This document shows, one piece after another, positions 48,400-57,294 of a DNA stretch of 64,000 nucleotides. The translations under genes were made by a program, and so were the position numbers. Below the pieces are notes generated by a model. The model saw only the letters and a list, made by a program, of their open reading frames with translations. It was not told the DNA's origin and ran no database searches. How positions within the stretch are numbered: the first letter of the stretch is position 1; the number at the start of each line of letters is the position of its first letter. This stretch comes from Methanosarcina flavescens (lineage in GTDB: Archaea > Halobacteriota > Methanosarcinia > Methanosarcinales > Methanosarcinaceae), in the NCBI RefSeq assembly GCF_001304615.2, contig NZ_CP032683.1, positions 2,108,001 through 2,172,000 of the forward strand, in the 5' to 3' direction.

Positions 48400-48819
48400 T
48401 TATTCGTTATACAGGAGGCCTTCATTACCAATAAATTTTGGCGCACGTAAACTAGTTTTTGTTATCATCCGCTTTACTTCTTTAAACGTTCCAGAGTAAT
48501 CTGGACTCACACCTTCGATAACACTATCTCCCCTGATTCTTGCAATTGTCTTTATGCCGCAGTTAATATGCTCTTTTAAAACATGGTGAGTATAGTAGAC
48601 ACATGTCTTTCGGGTATCTTCGTCTATTTCTTTTGTAGGCTCAAATCCAAAATGTTCTCTGATAGCATCATCGGTTACAGGATATTGTTTGCCGGATAAG
48701 TTTTTAAGCTCTACAATAAGCGTATGTAACATCTTGTCATCCGGGGTTTCTTCGATCTTTTCAACTACTGTTTTTAGTTTTATCAAATTGGCTTTTTCTG
48801 TTTCTTCAGCAGTTGTCAT
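48400..48819 (-). CDS. Uncharacterised soluble protein, 139 residues
   Basis: Not recognised. The product starts with a charged helix (EETEKANLIKLKTVVEKIEE), then DAIREHFGFEPTKEIDEDTRKTCVYYTHHVLKEHINCGIKTIARIRGD, and ends in SLRAPKFIGNEGLLYNE. Two cysteines, no membrane span. GGAG lies 10 nt before the ATG, which supports it as a real gene. It stands alone between the pilus operon and an amidohydrolase. Confidence 0.6.
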   Translation of the reverse strand: MTTAEETEKANLIKLKTVVEKIEETPDDKMLHTLIVELKNLSGKQYPVTDDAIREHFGFEPTKEIDEDTRKTCVYYTHHVLKEHINCGIKTIARIRGDSVIEGVSPDYSGTFKEVKRMITKTSLRAPKFIGNEGLLYNE

Positions 48820-49105
48820 AGCAAATTATCTCCTGTAAAGATTCTCTAACACAATTTGTAGGGGTGCGACATATACCGATTTCTGAAAAGAAGACAACTC
48901 AGGACTTTCAAAAAGAATCATTTTTAGCAGTATTAATATCTTTAATATTCGTAATTAATTAAACTACTAACAGGTATAAATAAATTAGTGCGTAAGATAC
49001 AGGAATTATCATCGATAGATTTTATTTTCTCAAAAGCAATCTTTTTATAAGGATCTCTTTTGTCAATTCTCCAGATCAGTAACTTCTTGGTGTACAATAA
49101 CCATA

Positions 49106-50278
49106 TTATTTCTCTGCCTTATAAGCGATTTCACCATCTACCAAAACCATGTGAGTGGTAGAAAATGTATCAAATGGGTGACCATCCATAATGACAATGT
49201 CAGCATCCTTACCCTTTTCAATACTGCCAATTCTGTCATCTATACCCAGTATTTTGGCCGGATGTATGGTTATTGCTTTGAGAGCTTCATATTCATCCAT
49301 TCCATCTTTAACAGATAGCGCCGCGCAAAGAGCAAGATACTGAATTGGAATTACAGGATGGTCTGTCATAATTGCAACCATTATGCCATTTTTTGATAAT
49401 AACCCCGGATTTTTAAAACTTAAGTTTTTAAGCTCTATCTTTGTTCTTCCAGCGAGATTGGGTCCAATTATACATGGATACTTTTCTTTTTTAAGTTCAT
49501 CAAGCATCAAATATCCATCAGTTACATGCTCTAATGTAAGTTTCAGGTTGAACTCTTTGGCGATTCTAATTGCGGTATAAATATCATCAGCCCTGTGTGC
49601 ATGAGCTTTTAATGGGATTTCACCTTTCAGGACTGGAATCAGGCTTTCATACTTTATATTATATTCAGGTACTTCTTCATTTTTTGCAGCAGATTTCTCT
49701 TTTTTAGATATGTATTCAGCTGCCTTAAAAAGGACATCTCTTAACATAGCTGCTGTTGCCATCCGAGTTACTGGAGTCTTATTTTTTTCTTTATAAACTC
49801 TTTTTGGATTTTCTCCAAAAGCAATTTTCATTGCAACAGGTGCTTTAATTATCATATTGTCTATTCTTGTACCATAGGTTTTTATTGCAGCAAACTGCCC
49901 ACCAATAACATTAGCACTGCCTGGACCTGTTGCTGTTGCAGTTACCCCGGAGCTTAACGCCTCACTGAAACAAATATCGAGAGGATTTATTCCATCAATT
50001 GCTCTGAGATGTGGTGTCACAGGATCAGTATCTTCGTTACCGTCTGCTCCTTCAAAACCCATAGAATCTTCAAAAATTCCTACATGTGAGTGAGCATCTA
50101 TAAAGCCAGGGAAAACAAATTTACCAGCGACATCAATTATATCGTCTGCTTCTACGTCTTCTTCATTTATTGTGCCTATTTCTGCTATTTTATCATCCTG
50201 TATCAGTATGTCTGCATTTTCTAATATCCCAGCTTCTGACATTGTATAGATTTTTGCATTTTTAATTATTTTTTTCAT
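49106..50278 (-). CDS. Amidohydrolase (imidazolonepropionase-like)
   Basis: A 390-residue metal-dependent hydrolase of the amidohydrolase superfamily. Metal ligands His63 and His65 (FIDAHSH), a HAHR block near 223, LEHVTDG near 256 and Asp in MTDHPV near 312 are visible, with the usual beta-sandwich ends (GKDADIVIMDGHP). Relatives act on cyclic amides or ureides; the substrate is unknown. GGGGAGG lies before the ATG. The coding sequence is richer in A/T and lysine than its neighbours and reads more like a clostridial protein, so lateral transfer is plausible. Confidence 0.82.
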   Translation of the reverse strand: MKKIIKNAKIYTMSEAGILENADILIQDDKIAEIGTINEEDVEADDIIDVAGKFVFPGFIDAHSHVGIFEDSMGFEGADGNEDTDPVTPHLRAIDGINPLDICFSEALSSGVTATATGPGSANVIGGQFAAIKTYGTRIDNMIIKAPVAMKIAFGENPKRVYKEKNKTPVTRMATAAMLRDVLFKAAEYISKKEKSAAKNEEVPEYNIKYESLIPVLKGEIPLKAHAHRADDIYTAIRIAKEFNLKLTLEHVTDGYLMLDELKKEKYPCIIGPNLAGRTKIELKNLSFKNPGLLSKNGIMVAIMTDHPVIPIQYLALCAALSVKDGMDEYEALKAITIHPAKILGIDDRIGSIEKGKDADIVIMDGHPFDTFSTTHMVLVDGEIAYKAEK

Positions 50279-50402
50279 AAATATTCCCTCCCCTGATTAT
50301 AGAATTTATATTAGCTTCGATTAAATAAATTAATATAATTTCCTAGTAAAATATAAAATTAAATCTTCTAGAATGATGATAAAAGATAATAATCTAGAAA
50401 AA

Positions 50403-50548
50403 TCCTGGAACATAAGTGACGAAAATACAGATTCAGAAATGAAACCGGAAAATACACTGTCAGCCTGACAGTAAAGAACGAAATCGGGACAGATACGGAA
50501 AACAAGAAAAAATACATTTCAGTATCCAAAAAAGGAGCATTCGAGTAA
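50403..50548 (+). pseudogene. Remnant of a PKD-domain surface protein
   Basis: SWNISDENTDSE in one frame is followed after a shift and small deletion by NETGKYTVSLTVKNEIG, then TDTENKKKYISV and a stop. This is the second half of a polycystic kidney disease (PKD) repeat, common in Methanosarcina surface proteins (GNYTVSLTVTN consensus). No start or remaining gene is present. Confidence 0.7.
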
Positions 50549-50840
50549 AAATATAAAGAGGAGACTAATATAGCTCCTTTTACTCTTTTTTCCTGCTATT
50601 GAACCTATCCTGAAACTTACATCCAATAGATCCTGCAGTTGTAAGAATGAAGAATGCAAGAGGAAGAAAAGGTAGATCACTTGCATTAGTATAGAAAGAT
50701 TTGAAATCGGATATACTTTTAAAAATTAAGCCTGAAGCACCTTTCTGATATTAATTTCATCTTTATACCTTTCAAGAAAAAAATAAGTTTTAAGAAAGCT
50801 CAATGCAAATTTCTAATATTTCCGACGCATTAATATAATT
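50549..50840. other. Spacer with a hairpin and a small open stretch on the minus strand
   Basis: AGGAG/CTCCT with following T-runs (about 50559-50590) could be a terminator. On the minus strand 50580-50755 is open and reads FLPLAFFILTTAGSIGC, a membrane-like segment followed by basic residues and a stop, but no start codon is in frame. It may be another remnant. Confidence 0.3.
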
Positions 50841-52145
50841 ATGAGATTTTCACAACTGACTGCTGCAGCCTTCGTCCTGACCCTGGTACTCATTGCAGCC
50901 GGGTGTACGGATCCAGAAGAAACTCCTCTTGGAACAGTTTCGGAACAAACGTCTCCCTCCACAGTAGCTGCTCAAAATACTGTCACTGTATCAGGCCAGA
51001 ACCTTACCGTACATTTCCTGGATGTTGGTCAGGGTGACTCAATCCTCCTGGAGCTTGATGGAAAATTCATGCTAGTCGACTCAGGAGAAAGGGACCAGGG
51101 AAAAGTTGTCACAGCTTACTTGCAGAACCAGGGAATTTCAACACTGGATTATGTAGTTGCAACCCACCCACATTCGGATCATATTGGCGGTATGGATGAT
51201 ATTCTTAACAACTTCCCGGTAGAACATTTTGTTGACAGTGGATACCCTCATACTTCTAAAACCTATGAGAATATGCTGATCATTATTGATACGAAGGATA
51301 TTCCTTTTGAGGTAGTTCAGGCTGGTCATAAAATTGACTTTGACCCTGCTGTTGATATAGAAGTGTTAAATCCTGCAAGCATATACTCCGACGAGCTAAA
51401 TGAAAACTCCGTGGTTCTCAAAGTAACGTATGGCGAAACTTCGTTTTTGCTCATGGGAGATGCAGGTCTGGAATCAGAAGAATATATAATAGAAGCTGGA
51501 TATGATGTAGATTCTGATATTCTCAAGGTTGGACATCATGCAAGCAGATCAGGCAGTGGAAGAACCTTTATTTCAGCTGTAAGTCCTGAAGTAAGTATAG
51601 TCGAAGTTGGAGCAGGAAATGACTATGGGCACCCTCATGCCGAGGTTCTTGACAGGCTGCAGAAGGTCTCAACAGTATATAGAACGGATCTGGATGGCAC
51701 AATAGTAATTACAACAGATGGATCAACTTATACTGTAACAACTGAAAAAACCAGAAATACCTCCAGTAGAAATGAAGCTTACGCCTCTACAGATTCAACA
51801 GCAGAGGTACAATCCGAAGAATATGTGGATTCAAGCTCCACCGAACCAACCGTGTATGTGAGCGACCTGAATCTTCAGGACGAATGGGTTCAGATATCAA
51901 ACACAGGGGCTTCTCCCGTTTCTCTGAACGGCTGGAAGATTGAAGATGAAGGCAGTAAACACACCTATACGTTTCAGTCTTACACCCTGAATGCAGGAAC
52001 AACAGTAACTGTGTTTACCGGAAAGGGTGCGAACTCAGCTACTGAGCTTTACTGGCAATTAGACAACCCTGTATGGAACAACAATGGTGACACAGCATAT
52101 CTCTACGATGATAGTGGAAAACTTGTTTCAAAACTGGAGAGCTGA
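50841..52145 (+). CDS. Extracellular ComEC-like metallo-beta-lactamase lipoprotein with lamin-tail domain
   Basis: A 434-residue protein. Signal peptide with lipobox at Cys22 (LIAAGC), then a low-complexity Ser/Thr linker. The metallo-beta-lactamase domain (about 50-290) starts LTVHFLDVGQGDSILLE and has HPHSDH (His109, His111, Asp113, His114), GDAG and KVGHHAS; this is the ComEC/Rec2 C-terminal type, thought to act as a nuclease. After a Ser-rich linker, residues 335-430 (WVQISNTGASPVSLNGWKIED) form a lamin-tail (LTD) domain, often linked to nucleic-acid enzymes on the cell surface. A nuclease role for DNA scavenging is an inference. A DUF3006 gene follows after 2 nt. Confidence 0.85.
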   Translation: MRFSQLTAAAFVLTLVLIAAGCTDPEETPLGTVSEQTSPSTVAAQNTVTVSGQNLTVHFLDVGQGDSILLELDGKFMLVDSGERDQGKVVTAYLQNQGISTLDYVVATHPHSDHIGGMDDILNNFPVEHFVDSGYPHTSKTYENMLIIIDTKDIPFEVVQAGHKIDFDPAVDIEVLNPASIYSDELNENSVVLKVTYGETSFLLMGDAGLESEEYIIEAGYDVDSDILKVGHHASRSGSGRTFISAVSPEVSIVEVGAGNDYGHPHAEVLDRLQKVSTVYRTDLDGTIVITTDGSTYTVTTEKTRNTSSRNEAYASTDSTAEVQSEEYVDSSSTEPTVYVSDLNLQDEWVQISNTGASPVSLNGWKIEDEGSKHTYTFQSYTLNAGTTVTVFTGKGANSATELYWQLDNPVWNNNGDTAYLYDDSGKLVSKLES

Positions 52146-52147
52146 AG

Positions 52148-52396
52148 ATGAAGAACTTTAGAGAGAATTTCAAAGTTACCCTTGACCGCATAGAAGAAGG
52201 TAACGCAGTGCTGCTTGTAAGGGATGGTGAGTCAATAAAAATTAATATACCTCTTTTTTTGCTGCCTGCTGAAAGTAAAGAAGGTGATATTCTGGATATT
52301 ACCATCACCAGAGATGTGCAGGAGATTGAGGATGCTAAGGAAAGAGTATCAGGCTTGCTTGAGAAGCTTAAGAGTAAGAATCAAGGAACGAAATAA
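52148..52396 (+). CDS. DUF3006 family small protein
   Basis: An 82-residue protein; VTLDRIEEGNAVLLVRDGESIKINIPLFLLP then EGDILDITITRD matches the DUF3006 beta-rich fold, with a helical tail. The start is 2 nt after the stop of the ComEC-like gene, with GGAG in its last codons. DUF3006 genes commonly sit beside ComEC-like metallo-beta-lactamases, so the two should work together; function unknown. Confidence 0.82.
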   Translation: MKNFRENFKVTLDRIEEGNAVLLVRDGESIKINIPLFLLPAESKEGDILDITITRDVQEIEDAKERVSGLLEKLKSKNQGTK

Positions 52397-52515
52397 AACT
52401 GTTTATTAGATTTGTTTCTCTGATAATAGCTTGGGTTATAGTATTTGAATTGAGACTTTAAAGTATCTACTCCAGTCTACATATAAATTTGAGATAAGAC
52501 TCGCAAAAACAAGGA

Positions 52516-53100
52516 TTAAAATTTTTTATCTTCATCGGTAATCTCACGAATAACCCTGCAGGGATTCCCAACAGCGACAATCCCAGGCGGAATATCTTTT
52601 GTCACAACACTTCCGGCGCCGATAACGGCATTATCTCCGATAGTTACGCCGGGCAGTACGACAACATTGCCACCTATCCATACGTTGTTGCCGACTTTAA
52701 TCGGATGAGCATACTCCAGCCCTGCGTTACGACGCTCTGCGTCAAGCGGGTGTCCAGCTGTATAGAAACCACAGTTTGGAGCGATCATTACATTATCCCC
52801 AAAAATAACCTTTGCTGTATCAAGGATGATACAGTTGTGATTTGCATAGAAATTGCTGCCTATTTCGATGTTGTAACCGTAGTCGCATATAAATGGAGGC
52901 TCAATAAGAAAAGGACCTCCGATTTTGCCAAAAAGTTTCTGGATTAAAGCTTCCCTTTCCTCAGTTTTTGCTGGATGGAGTTGATTATATTCGTAGCAGA
53001 TTGCTTTACAATAAGCTCGTTCTTCGATCAGTTCTTTATCATACATTGCATTATATAATAATCCCCGAGCTGCTTTCTCTTTTTCAGTCATTTCAGGCAC
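52516..53100 (-). CDS. Maltose/galactoside O-acetyltransferase-like hexapeptide acetyltransferase
   Basis: A 194-residue trimeric acetyltransferase of the LacA/Maa group. The N-terminal helical part (TEKEKAARGLLYNAMYDKELIEER) is the maltose-acetyltransferase domain; the left-handed beta-helix follows with hexapeptide repeats, catalytic His117 (YTAGHPLD) and the end VGNPCRVIREI. It transfers acetyl from acetyl-CoA to a sugar hydroxyl. Start is GTG, with GGAGG 9 nt upstream. The length is normal. Solitary gene. Confidence 0.9.
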   Translation of the reverse strand: MPEMTEKEKAARGLLYNAMYDKELIEERAYCKAICYEYNQLHPAKTEEREALIQKLFGKIGGPFLIEPPFICDYGYNIEIGSNFYANHNCIILDTAKVIFGDNVMIAPNCGFYTAGHPLDAERRNAGLEYAHPIKVGNNVWIGGNVVVLPGVTIGDNAVIGAGSVVTKDIPPGIVAVGNPCRVIREITDEDKKF

Positions 53101-53131
53101 TATTGTTTCCCTCCTTAGTAAAATGGTAATT

Positions 53132-53183
53132 CTGTTTATTTAATTGCTCTTGAAGAACTGTTTATTTAATTACTCTTGAAGAA
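53132..53183. repeat. Tandem 26-bp direct repeat upstream of the acetyltransferase
   Basis: Two copies (53132-53157, 53158-53183) of CTGTTTATTTAATTGCTC plus TTGAAGAA, differing by one base. The second copy and the 60 bp after it are similar to 53915-53998. Confidence 0.85.
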
Positions 53184-53363
53184 CTGCTTAGTTGTAAACT
53201 TAAAATCACACAATTCAAAGAAAAATCTGACCTTAAAATAAGAATTAAAATATAGGAAAAGAAGGTTAAGCTGGAGATCAGAAATAGTGATTTGGAGTCG
53301 ATGAGCTACAATTCAATCTCCAGTATAACCTCAAGGTCATACCTTTTTACCTGGAATCATTGT

Positions 53364-53570
53364 TTACATTATTTTTCCAAAGATCATTGAGGATATTTTT
53401 ATCAGCACATAAGCTATTGGCAAAGATGCTAGAAACAAGTACAGAAAAAACCCAAGTGAGCGAAGACCTCTCATTATCCGAACTTCAATGCTGTTCCCCC
53501 CGCGAATTACAGCACCATCATAACCTATTGCGTTGTCAAACCGCCTGAAATATGGATCATTCTGTTTCAT
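53364..53570 (-). CDS. Small single-span membrane protein, unknown
   Basis: A 68-residue product with a soluble N-terminal half (YFRRFDNAIGYDGAVIRGG) and a C-terminal hydrophobic segment (LGFFLYLFLASLPIAYVLIK). GTGGGG lies 8-13 nt before the ATG, a TATA-like CTATTTATAGG at about 53643-53653 and a perfect 11-bp-arm palindrome just upstream of that support a regulated gene. Family not recognised. An overlapping plus-strand ORF lacks such signals. Confidence 0.45.
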   Translation of the reverse strand: MKQNDPYFRRFDNAIGYDGAVIRGGNSIEVRIMRGLRSLGFFLYLFLASLPIAYVLIKISSMIFGKIM

Positions 53571-53660
53571 GTATTTACCCCACTGTTTTTCTCCCCACTG
53601 TAAAGTTCTCTTTAATTTACTTTAATAGTAAATACAGATACTTCCTATAAATAGTTATCT

Positions 53661-53684
53661 TATTGAACTAATGTTAGTTCAATA
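53661..53684. promoter_or_regulatory. Operator-like palindrome upstream of the small membrane protein gene
   Basis: TATTGAACTAA, two bases, then its exact complement TTAGTTCAATA. It ends about 8 bp upstream of the TATA-like box, a position suited to a transcription regulator acting on the minus-strand gene. Confidence 0.55.
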
Positions 53685-54061
53685 GTGTTTCAGAGATATT
53701 GATAATACCAAATTAGTCAAATGGGTACAAAAAGCAGGCGAAATAGATGATACTGTCTCATTTACATATTGTTTTTGGTCTTCGCCACAACATCTATTGA
53801 GGAACTTTTCCAAAAATTATTTTTAAAGTTTTAATCAATAACTTTAATTAGTAGCTTCTTTATTTTCAGCCTTTAGAGAGGCTATTCCTTCAGGATAAGA
53901 GATAAGGCATGCATGTCTATTTAATGTCCTTGAAGAAGAGCTTAACTTCGAACTTAAAGTTTCACAACCAGAATCTAAATCCGACCTTGAAGCAAGACTT
54001 GAAGCACTAGAAAGCTCTATACACACTTAAAATCAGAAAATAAAAATAATAAAAATCAGAG
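53685..54061. other. Spacer with a decayed coding-like stretch
   Basis: No intact gene. On the plus strand from about 53909 the frame RHACLFNVLEEELNFELKV continues to a TAA at 54028-54030 but is preceded by a stop and no start; its DNA resembles 53158-53243. It may be the tail of a broken gene. Confidence 0.3.
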
Positions 54062-54135
54062 TGGGCCCGCTGAGATTCGAACTCAGGACCTCCGCCGTGT
54101 GAAGGCGACGTCATAACCATCTAGACCACGAGCCC
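54062..54135 (-). tRNA. tRNA-Val (anticodon CAC)
   Basis: On the minus strand GGGCTCG pairs with CGGGCCC (one G-U). Anticodon stem TCGCC/GGCGG encloses TTCACAC with anticodon CAC, reading GTG. T-arm CTGAG-TTCGAAT-CTCAG is canonical; discriminator A. No intron. Confidence 0.95.
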
Positions 54136-54455
54136 ATGAATTGAAATTGAAAATTAAGAGGGCTAAGCAACCATAAAATAGAACTTCCTATGTATAAGCT
54201 TATCGCTTGTTAATGATGCTCAGGGCTGCCTCCATGCGGTATGAAAGATTTTTTTTATATTTTACTCGATCTGATCCGGTTTTTATCCACGTTTTTTATC
54301 CACTGCCCAGCTTTTTTTTTCACGCCGGCTGAACCAGCATTAATAATCTAAGATTCTATCTGTTTTGCCGGAGAATTTTTCCTCAGTATCAATAAAGTAA
54401 ATAAGTAATAAATGTTAATAAATCTAAAGACATTAATTTCAGTAAAGGGTTATAA
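54136..54455. promoter_or_regulatory. Spacer between tRNA-Val and the prepilin peptidase gene
   Basis: No gene visible. It should hold the tRNA-Val promoter (minus strand) and the promoter of the peptidase gene; AAATAAGTAATAAATG near 54398-54413 is AT-rich, and AAAGGG at 54445-54450 is a fair ribosome binding site. Confidence 0.35.
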
Positions 54456-55220
54456 ATGATAGAAATCCTCAAAATTCTCTTCAGCATGCCTTTTTTGCTG
54501 TATTCATGTTATTCCGACCTTGAATCCCGCATGGTCTCAAATAAGGTCTGGAAATACATGCTTACAGCAGGCTCGATATTTATATTCTATGAGCTTTTTA
54601 CCGTGGGGATTTCATATCTTATGCAGCTTGTTTTTTCAGGAGTCATTGTTTTTACTGTCGTTTATATTCTTTTCCAGTTCGGGGCTTTCGGAGGCGGGGA
54701 TGCGAAGGGGCTGATAGTGCTTTCCATCCTTTTTCCGACCTACCCAGTTTTTAAGATCTCAGGAGAAATATATCCCCTTCTCGGGCTTCCGCCTGTGGGG
54801 CTTTTTACTTTTACGGTGCTTGGGAATGCTCTCCTGCTGACGACAATTGTCCCGCTAGGAATGTTCTGCTACAATCTCCTGCATTTCTCGCCCGAAATGG
54901 TCAAAAAACCGCTTTATATGTTCATAGGCTACAGGACTGAGATCTCTTCCCTGAAAAATAAGAAACATCTTGGCTTGCTTGAAAAATTTGAGCTTGACGA
55001 AACCGGAAGTCTCAAAAGAAGGCTCGCCCGTACAGGACTTAATTTCGATGCAGACCAGAAGCCTGAACTTGAAGAATACCTGAAAAAAGGGTTGATTGGG
55101 AGAGATATCTGGGTTACTCCAGGTCTGCCGTTCATGCTTTCAATTACAGCGGGCTTTATAACCGCTGTTATTTTTGGAGATTTAATCTTTTATACGGTTA
55201 TACACTTTATAACAGGTTAA
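54456..55220 (+). CDS. Prepilin/preflagellin peptidase (A24 aspartic membrane protease)
   Basis: A 254-residue membrane protease that removes the leader of type IV pilin-like proteins. Both catalytic aspartates are visible: Asp21 (CYSDLESRMVSN) and Asp82 (GGGDAKG, the GxGD motif). Six or so spans with a hydrophilic insert (about 160-225) before the last span, as in archaeal EppA/FlaK relatives. It probably serves the pilus genes at 42.7-47.9 kb. Confidence 0.88.
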   Translation: MIEILKILFSMPFLLYSCYSDLESRMVSNKVWKYMLTAGSIFIFYELFTVGISYLMQLVFSGVIVFTVVYILFQFGAFGGGDAKGLIVLSILFPTYPVFKISGEIYPLLGLPPVGLFTFTVLGNALLLTTIVPLGMFCYNLLHFSPEMVKKPLYMFIGYRTEISSLKNKKHLGLLEKFELDETGSLKRRLARTGLNFDADQKPELEEYLKKGLIGRDIWVTPGLPFMLSITAGFITAVIFGDLIFYTVIHFITG

Positions 55221-55299
55221 CAGGACAATTATCGTTCTCATTCGATTTAGCAACCTGCTGCTAGCCAGATTCAGTTTAAGAGAATCTCTTTTTAGAAAC

Positions 55300-55887
55300 T
55301 TACCTCTTCTGTACAACAAGCAGTCCGTAAAGCATTGTCTTAGGTACAGGCGGATTTTCAGGCGTGCCTCTTGCAATCCTTTCTTCAGGATAGCCCAGGT
55401 TTTCGCAAGTATAGAGTTCGGCTTCAATGCCCAGCTCTCTCAGGACTTCTGCGACCTCAAGCGAGCCGAAATTCTCATCCGGCAGAAGAAATATATTTCT
55501 TCCATTCTTCAATTCCCGGATTAGTTCGGCTTTTGCAGGCTCGGGGTCTCTGCCATGAGCTGTAATTGCACAGAGATTTGTCAGGTTCACCCTGGTACGC
55601 GCACAGGCTACCTGCATTGAAGAAATCCCCGGAATCACCTTATCCTTCTCCCCTGCAAATTTTCCGAGCCCTGAAAACATTGGATCACCTGTGGACAACA
55701 CAACTGCATCGGCTGGCAGGAGATGAAGCGATTTATAGTCCTTAATCGGTTTTGCTTCACAGTTAATGTATTTCTCAGCAATTTCAAGGGCTCTTTTTGC
55801 GCCATAAACCACAGAGGCTTTCCTTATGGCTTCTATTCCTTCTTCCGTGAGCATTCCCGGCCCAACTCCGACTCCTACCACAATCAT
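55300..55887 (-). CDS. cbiE: Cobalt-precorrin-7 (C5)-methyltransferase
   Basis: A 195-residue SAM-dependent methyltransferase of anaerobic corrinoid synthesis. GVGVGPGMLTEEGIEAI (4-20) and LSTGDPMFSGLG (63-74) are the SAM-binding blocks of the tetrapyrrole methylase fold. No CbiT domain is fused. It follows cbiD in the same operon (70 nt apart), with GGGGAAA before the ATG. Confidence 0.92.
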   Translation of the reverse strand: MIVVGVGVGPGMLTEEGIEAIRKASVVYGAKRALEIAEKYINCEAKPIKDYKSLHLLPADAVVLSTGDPMFSGLGKFAGEKDKVIPGISSMQVACARTRVNLTNLCAITAHGRDPEPAKAELIRELKNGRNIFLLPDENFGSLEVAEVLRELGIEAELYTCENLGYPEERIARGTPENPPVPKTMLYGLLVVQKR

Positions 55888-55957
55888 TATTTTTCCCCTT
55901 TATCTGTCTATTTTTAGCCTTTCCATTCTTTCGTTTTAATTTTTCAGTAATTCCTGC

Positions 55958-56977
55958 TTAACTTTCTCTTTTGCTGTCCATGAGGACCGAGCCATCCCTG
56001 TCAATTACCACGATTCTTGCACCCTTCCCTTTCTCTATAGCCATCTCGAAGGCTTCTTTCAGGCGTGGGTGTTCAGGCTTTTTCTCAAGCATCTCGACAA
56101 CAGTTGCATATCCGCTGCCTTCAAGCATATCAGGGTTTCCCCATTTAAGGACAAGACCGGGGAGCCCACAAATAATTACATCGCCAGAGGCATACTCAAG
56201 CCCTTCTGAAATCCTGCTTCCGACCATAACAACGGTGTAATCAGGGAAAAGCATATGGGAGTAGCGCATTCCTATCCTGCCTGTGGTCAGGACAACTTTA
56301 TCTGTGCAGCGGATAAGGTCTCCTTTCATCTCTCCAAGATGGTCATTCCAGGGCTCAACAAAACCCGTGCTCCCAAGTATGGAAATTCCGCCTTCCACAC
56401 CTATCTTGCTGTTCAGGGTTTCCTTTCCGATCTTTTCCCCATCCGGAATTGAGATTATAACCTCGGCTCCTTTCAAACCCAGTTCATCTACGGCTTCCTT
56501 CACTGCTGCCTTTATCTGTTCCATTGGCTTCGGGTTAATAGCTGGCTGGCCTCTTGGAACCTGGAGCCCGTCCCTTCTAACAATTCCTATGCCTTTTCCT
56601 CCGAGAATGCGGATTCCTTCGGATTCCCTGGCTTCGCCCACAAATTCAAGCCCCCGGGTAATGTCGGATTCGTGATCGTTCTGAATCTTTTTTACAACTG
56701 CACGCCCCTTTGAGGCTTCGCTGACCTCAAGCTGAGCTCTCAGTCCAACAGGAGTGGGGACGGACACGCTGTCAACTGTTTTCCTGAGAGAGAGAACAGC
56801 GGCTTTTGCAGCAGCACTTGCTGTGGTTCCTGTAGTGTATCCTCTTTTGAGAACAGATCCATCACTTAGAACCACAACCATCCCGGATGCTACTTTTTTT
56901 TCAAGTTCTTCCCTCGGAATGCCAGTGCGGAGAATCCATTCTTCAGGGATCTTGAAATTGTTAACAGGATCTATCAT
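55958..56977 (-). CDS. cbiD: Cobalt-precorrin-5B (C1)-methyltransferase
   Basis: A 339-residue Cbi[19 protein letters not shown] (43-60), [18 protein letters not shown] and [12 protein letters not shown] near 150, and [11 protein letters not shown] near 205 are the family signature. It methylates C1 during cobamide synthesis, needed for MtrA and other methyltransferases of this organism. A TATA box (ATTTATAATA) 25-32 nt before the ATG suggests a leaderless transcript for cbiD-cbiE. Confidence 0.93.
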   Translation of the reverse strand: MIDPVNNFKIPEEWILRTGIPREELEKKVASGMVVVLSDGSVLKRGYTTGTTASAAAKAAVLSLRKTVDSVSVPTPVGLRAQLEVSEASKGRAVVKKIQNDHESDITRGLEFVGEARESEGIRILGGKGIGIVRRDGLQVPRGQPAINPKPMEQIKAAVKEAVDELGLKGAEVIISIPDGEKIGKETLNSKIGVEGGISILGSTGFVEPWNDHLGEMKGDLIRCTDKVVLTTGRIGMRYSHMLFPDYTVVMVGSRISEGLEYASGDVIICGLPGLVLKWGNPDMLEGSGYATVVEMLEKKPEHPRLKEAFEMAIEKGKGARIVVIDRDGSVLMDSKRES

Positions 56978-57161
56978 GGAAGAATACTCGTAGGTTTTTT
57001 ATTATAAATGTATTGACGTGAAAATCAGAAAATATCTCAACTAATTTCCGGGGGAAGTCTTGCCGGACTTCATGAGGAAGATCACTGAGTTTCGTCAGAA
57101 GCTAAGCCTGAACCAATTAAAAACTAAAGAATTATAGAAAAAAAATGTATAGAAAAGAGGT

Positions 57162-57294
57162 GGCATCATTCCAGGATCGGGGGATTTGTTTTTCGGAAAT
57201 GGGGTTTTATCCTGGATTCTGGAACGATTGGAGGGCGTTCCTTTTGGGATTTTTGGGGGTTGGTGTGTGAAAAATAGCCTTGTGGAATGATGCC
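57162..57294. ncRNA. Candidate structured RNA with nested hairpins
   Basis: GGCATCATTCCA (57162-57173) pairs with TGGAATGATGCC (57283-57294): a perfect 12-bp outer helix. Inside, CCAGGAT (57171-57177) can pair with ATCCTGG (57209-57215), in part competing with the outer helix, and GGAACG (57221-57226) with CGTTCC (57236-57241). The segment is unusually G-rich for the spacer it lies in. It may be an RNA, or an element with inverted ends. Strand unknown. Confidence 0.4.

Noticed and set aside
53844-54026. 60-codon Ser-rich minus-strand ORF before tRNA-Val
   Set aside because: Opposite a coding-like plus-strand stretch; simple-sequence composition and no ribosome binding site.
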